A stretch of 64,000 nucleotides of DNA from Apoda limacodes (lineage: Eukaryota; Arthropoda; Insecta; Lepidoptera; Limacodidae). The DNA is taken from assembly GCA_946406115.1 (NCBI GenBank), contig OX291552.1:4216001-4280000 (forward strand). Direction: 5' to 3'. Below the pieces are notes generated by a model. It saw only the letters and a list, made by a program, of their open reading frames with translations, ran no database searches and was not told the origin of the DNA. Below are positions 61,401 through 64,000 of this stretch, one piece after another. Each line of letters begins with the position of its first letter. Position 1 is the stretch's first letter. The position numbers were made by a program, and so were the translations under genes.

Positions 61401-62716
61401 GAGGGTACTGGCAGCGGAAGCAGTACCTCAAGATGAGGCACGCCGCCATCATCATACAGAAGTGGGTGCGGAGGTTCCTCGCACAAAGGCTCAAGGAAAG
61501 GAGGAAGAAGGCTGCCACTGTTATCAGAGCATTCATCAAGGGTACGTTGAATCCTTTCATACTTGTATATTAATAAAAGAACTCTCAAACAGCGAGTCTC
61601 TTTAAGGCCGATAGGGCAAGGCTAAGCATTAGATTCGCCATTTCTCTTGCACTCGCGCATTGCTGTATTTTATGACTTTGCCGCGAGCTATACAGAGTCA
61701 AGTACACTTGTGAATGCAGTGACATCTGTGTATTAACGTGCGCAAAGGGCGTGCGGATTGTATAAAGAGATCTCTTACTATCCTCCTTTATGCTTTACTT
61801 TTCTTCAACAGTCGAGGGGGTAAAGTTGGGGTATCGTAGAAAGGGGCGTGTATTTGGCTATCTGTAAATGGTGATAGTAGCTGATTGTTCAAATCTTGCC
61901 ATGAAGATCCAATATGCTTAACATTGACAGGAGGATTAGGGCAACCGGTTGAAAAGCAGCTATCAAATATAATTGAATCTTTTTTCAGGTTTCATCACCC
62001 GCAACGGTCCGGAGACTCCAGAAAACCGTCGCTTCTTGGGCATTGCCAAGGTTCACTGGCTGAAGCGACTAGCCACCCAGCTACCGACCAGGATCTTGGA
62101 CTTATCATGGCCGCAGTGTCCTGCCACGTGCCAGGAGGCCTCCCGGGAATTGCACAGGCTGCATCGCGCCCTTCTCTCCAGAAAATACAGACTAGCTCTC
62201 TCACCTCAAGACAAGAAGCAGTTCGAGCTGAAGGTTTTAGCTGAGAAAATGTTCAAAGGTCTTTCATTAATAAAATTGTGTACTTTCACCTTAATTTTAT
62301 AAGGCTGGAATAAATTCATAGAGGAACGATTGTTATTTGTTGTCTATTCGAGAGTATTTAAGTATCGTCATCTAAGACGTCAAATTACTTTTGCTAAGGG
62401 GTTGTCCTCTACAATTCTGATTACCAAACCTTGGTAGTAATGAGCAGTTTGAATTCGACTTAATGTATCAGAAATACTTCCGCATTGCGAAGTTTATTAT
62501 TTACAACATTTTATTGAATACCTTAAAGGTTTAATGGTGGTACAACATGGGGTGTTATAATGAATACACGTGTATTTCCTTATTCCAGGCAAGAAGAACA
62601 GCTACCCGAGCAGCGTGCGCGACCGGTTCTCAGACGACCGGCTGACCCCCGAGCACCGTATCCTGCGGAACACCTTCATGGCGTCGCCCGCCTGGCCCAC
62701 CGGCGAACAGCTCATT
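34645..62716 (+). CDS. Myo61F: Unconventional myosin IC (class I myosin), 5' 16 coding exons, 3' end outside window
   Basis: Class I myosin motor that uses ATP to move on actin and links it to membranes. Sixteen exons join in phase: 34645-34664, 42260-42416, 44896-45011, 48075-48145, 48962-49353, 49547-49759, 53810-54072, 55693-55862, 56397-56551, 57221-57361, 57910-58051, 58994-59111, 60050-60163, 61300-61541, 61989-62258, 62589-62716 (2712 nt, 904 codons). Motor landmarks: P-loop GESGSGKT (122-129), switch [11 protein letters not shown] (172-181), acidic TEDS-site Asp346 (16 before the DALAK Asp362), switch II DIYGFE (400-405). Two clear IQ motifs (about 717-758) and a degenerate third bind calmodulin; the TH1 tail starts near 800. 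MYO1C-type proteins are about 1030 residues, so roughly 130 residues and the stop lie outside. Similarity is closest to Drosophila Myo61F and vertebrate MYO1C, judged from remembered family sequence. Exons are GC-rich against AT-rich introns. The first exon is the least certain part. Confidence 0.93.
34945..35740 (-). mobile_element. GAAGTGAAAAC-family element, long copy, in myosin intron 1
   Basis: The right end (ACTTCTGCCGGCACTCCCGG) and left end (CTTCTTTAGCGGCGTTGTGC) match the inverse of 50728-51092. It has about 420 bp more in the middle (about 35080-35500), including a C-then-T homopolymer run near 35155. The shared parts are nearly identical. Confidence 0.8.
36745..36968 (-). mobile_element. 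LINE 3'-end fragment in myosin intron 1
   Basis: Inverse match to about 13555-13775 of the LINE: GTCACCGTAGCCTATGGACG, CACTCGCGCGTTGCCGAC, AGAACCCCGTACTGTAGTCC and GGGAGCTCATTCCGCAACCC. Confidence 0.85.
37320..37460. repeat. Repeat end and TA microsatellite in intron 1
   Basis: CCGAATTGAAAACCTCCTCC plus TCAAGTCGGTTAA at 37325-37362 recurs at 38650-38690 (GACCTCCTCCTTTTTTGAAG), so it is a shared repeat end. A (TA)n run follows at about 37431-37459. Confidence 0.55.
37660..37950 (+). mobile_element. CCGGCCAAGTGCGAGTCGG-family repeat in intron 1
   Basis: Runs from ACCGGGCAAGTGCGAATCGG through ACTATCACGGTTCATGAGAT and CAGACGGACAACGAAG to GGGTTCCGTTTTTTACCC and GTGCGGAACGCTAAA. It shows the complete order of the family. 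Confidence 0.8.
37951..39630. other. Intron 1, no further structure
   Basis: AT-rich intron DNA. ACGTACGTACGTACGTACG at about 38852 is a short tetranucleotide repeat. Short ORFs here lack coding character. Confidence 0.4.
39631..39751. repeat. 40-bp tandem repeat, three copies, in intron 1
   Basis: TGAGGGACCG starts at 39631, 39671 and 39711, followed each time by TATTGACAAAATTGCTGCTC and AACATCGCA. The copies are nearly identical. Confidence 0.92.
40285..40455 (-). mobile_element. Short CCGGCCAAGTGCGAGTCGG-family repeat in intron 1
   Basis: GGGTTCCGTACCTCAAAAGA at the left and GAGCCAGACTCGCACTTAGC at the right are the family ends on the minus strand, with GTCCGTCTGTTTGTCTGTC between. Confidence 0.75.
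40460..42259. other. Intron 1, 3' part; no gene seen
   Basis: AT-rich intron sequence up to the exon 2 acceptor. A GGGTTCCGTAGGCAAA scrap lies at 41401. No other structure defined. Confidence 0.4.
42260..42416 (+). CDS. Myo61F: Myosin IC exon 2 (residues 7-59)
   Basis: The acceptor is TTCCAG|C and the donor TAT|GTTAGT, phase 0 at the end. It encodes the family N-terminal signature [15 protein letters not shown] and ENIIY, which leads into the first motor-domain strands. GC content is far above the flanks. The internal Met at 42291 is an alternative start used by short MYO1C-like isoforms. Confidence 0.95.
42604..42690 (+). mobile_element. LINE 3'-end fragment in intron 2
   Basis: GGTGTTGCAGGCGTCTATAG, GCTACGCTAACACCATCAGG and CGGTCACCGTAAGC match the last ~80 bp of the LINE family. 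Confidence 0.7.
43689..44660. mobile_element. ~970-bp TIR element in myosin intron 2
   Basis: The left end AACCCAGCCCCGGCGCAAAA, then TTAGATTTTAGAGGATATTT, is inverted at the right (AAATATCCTCTAAAATCTGA ... GTCGGGCCTGGGTT). The ends match over ~50 bp with some mismatches. No target duplication was certain, and no transposase is seen. Confidence 0.75.
44896..45011 (+). CDS. Myo61F: Myosin IC exon 3 (residues 60-98)
   Basis: It follows TTTCAG and ends at CACAT|GTTAGT with two bases carried over. It encodes [19 protein letters not shown], a near-invariant motor block, and the PPH motif whose following Ile is split with exon 4. Confidence 0.95.
45012..46495. other. Intron 3, 5' part; nothing specific
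   Basis: AT-rich intron DNA without defined repeats or coding signal. Confidence 0.4.
46515..46700 (+). mobile_element. CCGGCCAAG-family repeat fragment in intron 3
   Basis: ACCGGCCAAGTG at 46517, then ATTACAGCTTTCTAGTACTA and GACAGACAGACAGACAGACA at about 46675; the same middle block is in the copy at 31295-31745. Confidence 0.7.
47520..47830 (-). mobile_element. CCGGCCAAG-family repeat fragment in intron 3
   Basis: GGGTTCCGTACCTCAAAAGA, AACCCTTATAGGATCACTTT and GTCCGTCTGTCTCTCTGTCA match the minus-strand copy at 40285. Confidence 0.7.
47845..48030 (+). mobile_element. LINE 3'-end fragment in intron 3
   Basis: GTACAGTGTGGTTTCAATGA, CTCCCGCGAACGCTT and CTACAGTATGGGGTTCTTCG match LINE positions 13565-13670; the rest follows to GCCGTAAGCTTGTTCGCCCC. 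Ends only about 45 bp before exon 4. Confidence 0.82.
48075..48145 (+). CDS. Myo61F: Myosin IC exon 4 (residues 98-122)
   Basis: A short 71-nt exon between TTACAG and CAG|GTAATG. It encodes [11 protein letters not shown] and QCILIS, the segment just before the P-loop. The first Gly of the P-loop is split across the intron to exon 5. Confidence 0.94.
48645..48895 (+). mobile_element. SINE (family A) in intron 4
   Basis: A-box region near 48650, B-box-like GGAGGTTCGAACTCC at about 48680, then ATTCCAATGAGTCTTTTTCA, ACATTGATTTATCCACACCA, GCATACGTCAAAAAAAAAAA and GGGCTCGCGTGTGGACTATG. This is the most complete copy in the window. It ends about 65 bp before exon 5. Confidence 0.75.
48962..49353 (+). 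CDS. Myo61F: Myosin IC exon 5 (P-loop, switch I; residues 122-252)
   Basis: The largest exon seen, between GAACAG and ACG|GTAAGA. It carries the nucleotide-binding P-loop GESGSGKT, the block [16 protein letters not shown], switch [11 protein letters not shown], and [12 protein letters not shown]. The P-loop has Ser where most family members have Ala (GESGAGKT); all catalytic Lys/Thr positions are kept. Confidence 0.97.
49547..49759 (+). CDS. Myo61F: Myosin IC exon 6 (residues 253-323)
   Basis: Bounded by TTCCAG and CAT|GTGAGT, phase 0 at both ends. It encodes the upper-50K helix region with [13 protein letters not shown], a standard myosin motor block. Confidence 0.96.
50240..50460 (+). repeat. 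LINE/SINE-tail-like repeat in intron 6
   Basis: GAAATGTCTTTCTGTTC, AGTTTGAGTCCCGAGAAAGG and GCGGATGAAACTGCGGGCAA follow the order of a widespread lepidopteran repeat tail that ends in 'GCGGGCAAAAGCTA' type sequence (from memory). Confidence 0.55.
50728..51092 (+). mobile_element. GAAGTGAAAAC-family element, compact complete copy, in intron 6
   Basis: Starts GTTGCACTCCGGGAGTGCCG and AGAAGTGAAAAC; ends CGCCGCTAAAGAAGTTTTCACTTC. The ends GAAGTGAAAAC / GTTTTCACTTC are exact inverses. The internal order (TATTTACTTTTTTGACGTAG, CCTCCCTGTACTACTCATAA, GGCGTGGCATTACGG, CCCATACCAAAAAAAGTGCA) is shared by all family copies here. Confidence 0.85.
51093..51800. other. Intron 6, no structure seen
   Basis: AT-rich intron DNA; nothing coding. 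Confidence 0.4.
51804..52495 (+). mobile_element. tRNA-derived SINE (family B), split by a LINE fragment
   Basis: The head has an A-box-like GCTTAGTTGATAGTG and B-box GTGGGTTCGATTCCCGC; the tail has GGGTGTGTTTATGTATGA and CCGTTGTCTGGTACCC. Between them an insert at 51921-52365 is flanked by an exact 11-bp repeat, GTCTTGAGTCT. Joined without the insert it reads as one SINE. Confidence 0.8.
51921..52365 (+). pseudogene. LINE reverse transcriptase fragment inside a SINE
   Basis: Translation in more than one frame gives an RT segment: GV-(N)KG-SP near 51940, a [14 protein letters not shown] stretch, an ADDIAITTD block, then [20 protein letters not shown]. The 3' end is a CAATCG / CAACCG simple repeat (52335-52358) in place of poly-A. 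5'-truncated, internally deleted and frameshifted. Confidence 0.75.
52564..52637. repeat. 18-bp tandem repeat, four copies, in intron 6
   Basis: TAGTGTGGTTACACTTTA repeats exactly with an 18-bp period. Each unit contains a small inverted repeat, GTGTGGTTACAC. Confidence 0.95.
52640..53809. other. Intron 6, 3' part; nothing specific
   Basis: AT-rich intron DNA up to the exon 7 acceptor at 53809. Confidence 0.4.
53810..54072 (+). CDS. Myo61F: Myosin IC exon 7 (TEDS site, switch II; residues 324-411)
   Basis: The acceptor is CTTACAG|CTC. An AG at 53795 would give a frame or stop conflict with exon 6, so the downstream site is chosen. It encodes [10 protein letters not shown] with acidic TEDS residue Asp346, [12 protein letters not shown], and switch II DIYGFE. 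It ends AAC AG|GTGATT with Ser411 split. An acidic TEDS residue fits metazoan class I myosins that need no heavy-chain phosphorylation. Confidence 0.95.
54725..55505 (-). pseudogene. LINE reverse transcriptase C-terminal region, decayed, in intron 7
   Basis: Reading the minus strand from 55505 downward gives [55 protein letters not shown], then [20 protein letters not shown] and [17 protein letters not shown], and at the end [20 protein letters not shown]. This is the post-RT thumb and C-terminal region of a jockey-like LINE. Stops and frameshifts interrupt it, and it is not the family at 10165-13800. Confidence 0.82.
55693..55862 (+). CDS. Myo61F: Myosin IC exon 8 (residues 411-468)
   Basis: Between GTGCAG and AAAG|GTAAAA. 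It encodes the relay-helix block [18 protein letters not shown] followed by WEPVEYFNN, both hallmarks of the lower 50K region. Gly468 is split with the next exon. Confidence 0.96.
56397..56551 (+). CDS. Myo61F: Myosin IC exon 9 (residues 468-519)
   Basis: Between TTCCAG and GAT|GTAAGT. It encodes [15 protein letters not shown] and the actin-binding loop region up to KIMGRD, phase 0 at the end. Confidence 0.95.
57221..57361 (+). CDS. Myo61F: Myosin IC exon 10 (residues 520-566)
   Basis: Between CCTCAG and AAG|GTGAGT, 47 whole codons. It encodes [10 protein letters not shown] and [13 protein letters not shown], the helix-loop-helix of the lower 50K domain at the actin interface. Confidence 0.96.
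57910..58051 (+). CDS. Myo61F: Myosin IC exon 11 (SH1 region; residues 567-614)
   Basis: Between TTACAG and CCCA|GTAAGT. It encodes [14 protein letters not shown] and [10 protein letters not shown], the helix leading to the converter. One base is carried over into exon 12. Confidence 0.95.
58140..58265 (-). mobile_element. LINE 3'-end fragment in intron 11
   Basis: GGCGGCAAACAAGCTAACGG, GTCACTCGCGCGTCGCTGAC and GGTAACCGCAGCCTATA match the inverted last ~120 bp of the LINE family. Confidence 0.75.
58588..58905 (+). mobile_element. GAAGTGAAAAC-family element in intron 11
   Basis: GGTTGCACTCCGGACAGTGC, GCAGAAGTGAAAAC, then CATAGAATTAAAATCCCATA and GTGCACAACGCCGC with GTTTTCGCTTC at the end. 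It has diverged ends but the full order of the family. It ends about 90 bp before exon 12. Confidence 0.78.
58994..59111 (+). CDS. Myo61F: Myosin IC exon 12 (residues 614-653)
   Basis: Between TTGCAG and AAAG|GTGAAG. It encodes [20 protein letters not shown] and [10 protein letters not shown], the SH helix and start of the converter. Confidence 0.96.
59170..59590. mobile_element. Two LINE 3' fragments in opposite directions, with a SINE scrap between, in intron 12
   Basis: 59170-59310 matches the inverse of LINE 13430-13580 (TTCCCTGTCGATGGCGAGCG, CATCATTTCGAACAATTC). 59465-59590 matches the plus strand of 13600-13780 (AATGAGCTCCCGCCAAGGTT, GGTGACCGCTTACCATAAGG). Between them at 59395-59435 is a family B SINE tail scrap. 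Likely two independent insertions or one broken and inverted copy. Confidence 0.78.
60050..60163 (+). CDS. Myo61F: Myosin IC exon 13 (converter; residues 653-691)
   Basis: Between TCCTAG and GGCAA|GTTAGT. It encodes [20 protein letters not shown] and EEYRMGK, the converter domain. Confidence 0.94.
60676..60853. mobile_element. Short hairpin MITE in myosin intron 13
   Basis: Left CTATAGCGCGGACGCGAAGC and AGGAAGAATCTCG, then AATGACCGATCACTATTTG; right CAAATAGTGACCGGTCATTG and CGAAATTCTTCCTGC, then TTCGCGTTCGTGCTGTAG. Arms of ~55 bp with few mismatches and a ~70-bp loop. Confidence 0.85.
61300..61541 (+). CDS. Myo61F: Myosin IC exon 14 (IQ motifs; residues 691-772)
   Basis: Between TTACAG and AAGG|GTACGT. 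It encodes [18 protein letters not shown], then IQ1 ([16 protein letters not shown]) and IQ2 ([15 protein letters not shown]), and the start of a weak third IQ (TVIRAFIKG). These bind calmodulin light chains and form the lever arm. Confidence 0.95.
61989..62258 (+). CDS. Myo61F: Myosin IC exon 15 (third IQ end, TH1 start; residues 772-862)
   Basis: Between TTTCAG and AAAG|GTCTTT. It encodes [28 protein letters not shown] and [13 protein letters not shown], all typical of the post-IQ to TH1 segment of MYO1C-type tails. The donor GTCTTT is weak compared with the GTRAGT-like donors elsewhere in the gene, but the frame and homology demand it. Confidence 0.93.
62589..62716 (+). CDS. Myo61F: Myosin IC exon 16 (TH1; residues 862-904)
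   Basis: Between TTCCAG and ATT|GTGAGT, phase 0 at the end. It encodes [18 protein letters not shown] and [11 protein letters not shown] of the lipid-binding TH1 tail. No further coding exon is visible up to 64000, so the last exons must lie to the right of the window. Confidence 0.92.
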
Positions 62717-63350
62717 GTGAGTTATTCATTCCATCCAAATTTTACCTTACCTGTCCATCTAATCCTAAATTTTCTAAAAAGTAAAATAGATAATCCTATG
62801 TTTCTGCGTCGCAGTTTGCATACCTAGTTTTCGGCCAAAGGATCTGTATCAAGTACAAACAGTATCCAACATTGTACTGTTGGGAAATTTTGATTTTATA
62901 TTTAATTTAATTTTGATAAAAACCAACAAATAGGAGATATTCTAAATATAGTTTTTGCTTTTGAATTAAACGGTTAGGTATTTAAATGATCGACGTCTGT
63001 TGAACACATTTCGCAGAATTGTAAGTGCGGAATCACGTGTGAGGGATCCGTGCGGGACTAAAAAAACTCATAAAGATGCGTAAAAATACCCGCGAAAGGA
63101 AGTGACGTTCGCGTGCGTACAGCATAAGGGAAACAGGGGAAAATATCTCTAATAGGAAAACTCAGGGATTTGCAAAATTCTTGTTTTATTTAAAAGGGTA
63201 TGTACTTTGAGGTGGTCCGACTTTAATGTGGGGCATCTAAAACTTAGACTTTAAATCAAAAAAACAATTGGTGTTAATTGGGAACTGGTGAAACGCCTTT
63301 TATGATGATGATTGTATAAAATTTTGTTACTAGTATGGATGTTTTTTGAA
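62717..63350. other. Intron 16, 5' part; nothing specific
   Basis: Follows the exon 16 donor. No exon-like sequence recognised. Confidence 0.4.
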
Positions 63351-63354
63351 AAAG

Positions 63355-63575
63355 TAAAAAATAAAAACTGGCTTCAAAAAGATGCATTTAAAAGGTAAAA
63401 ATAATAACTTATTTTCAAAAATCTGACCTTAATGACATTTTGAAGTTGGTTACCATTTACCTAACAGTTTTTAACACACTTCACTTGCTTGATGCAAGAT
63501 AGATTTTTGGAAATAAGTAATTATTTTTACCTTTTTAGTGCATCTTTTTGAACACGGTTTTTTTTGTTAAAAGGT
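63355..63575. mobile_element. MITE (ACAACCGGCTTC family), uninterrupted copy
   Basis: AACTGGCTTCAAAAAGATGC at the left and GCATCTTTTTGAACACGG then TTTTTTTTGTTAAAAGGTTT at the right are inverse ends. The middle TGAAGTTGGTTACC / CCTAACAGTTTTTAAC matches, in inverse, the flanks of the inner insert at 6899-7180. Confidence 0.8.
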
Positions 63576-63659
63576 TTTATATGATGATAATTGTATAAAA
63601 TTTTGTTATGAGTATGGTTGTTTTAAGTAAACAAAAAAAGCAATTCGTCACTCAAAAGT

Positions 63660-64000
63660 AAAAATAAAAACTTTTTAACAAAAAAAACAACCGGCTTCAA
63701 AAAGATGCACTATAAGGTAAAAATAATAATAAACGTTATAATTTTACAAAAAACATATTTACAAATAAAGAAAAACAAAAGCCTGTCTTATTGCTTTAAA
63801 GTGATCTCTTCCAGACAATCTTCGGGTAGAGGAAATAATAAAGTTAAACACAGTATAGTAGGTGTGTGTTATACAATTATTAAGCAGTATATATATCATA
63901 AAATAATGCATATAAATTAAATAAATACAGATAAATAACATATATGAATAATGTATTTATAAATATAAGTAAATAGTAAAAAACTCTGATCTGAATTACA
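63660..64000. mobile_element. MITE (ACAACCGGCTTC family) with an insert, cut by window end
   Basis: Starts AAAAACTTTTTAACAAAAAA, ACAACCGGCTTC and GATGCACTATAAGG. The family sequence breaks at about 63728 and resumes at about 63976 (AAAACTCTGATCTGAATTAC). The insert belongs to the repeat family at 15905-16205. Confidence 0.75.

Noticed and set aside
61058..61588. 176-codon minus-strand open frame
   Set aside because: It is the antisense shadow of myosin exon 14.

Overview
The window is animal genomic DNA, most probably from a moth or butterfly (Lepidoptera). It is AT-rich, intron-bearing and crowded with short non-autonomous transposons, tRNA-derived SINEs and LINE remnants. Many repeat ends are of types common in lepidopteran genomes, such as the 'CCGGCCAAGTGCGAGTCGG' family and the 'ACAACCGGCTTC' family. 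The lineage call is inference from repeat style and from the one host gene; no database was searched.

Layout. From 1 to about 34.6 kb I see no host gene, only repeats. These include a decayed transposase with a KRBA2/Ginger-like DDE integrase (390-2110, minus); an RTE-type LINE tail (2640-2935); two minisatellites (3561-4206, 6190-6570); a head-to-head SINE pair (4800-5240); nested and single MITEs (6751-7291, 8355-8814); an inverted pair of one MITE (9164-9687 and 16555-17098) flanking a nearly complete LINE whose endonuclease-RT reading frame is broken by a single stop (10783-13749); and a nest of insertions at 21.8-27.2 kb containing a 3.1 kb palindrome (22133-25232).

From 34645 to beyond the right edge lies one host gene on the plus strand, an unconventional class I myosin of the MYO1C / Drosophila Myo61F type. 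Sixteen coding exons can be joined with intact phase and GT-AG borders into 904 codons. They cover the motor domain, the IQ neck and the first part of the TH1 tail. The last roughly 130 residues and the stop codon lie outside the window. Introns 1, 2, 6, 11 and 13 carry transposon copies of the same families seen upstream.

Function. The myosin is the only gene likely to act for the host: an actin-based, calmodulin-bound, membrane-linking motor. All else is mobile or repetitive DNA. I found no clearly new multi-gene system. The most unusual items are the long foldback palindrome, the nested insertions around it, and the KRBA2-like transposase relic.
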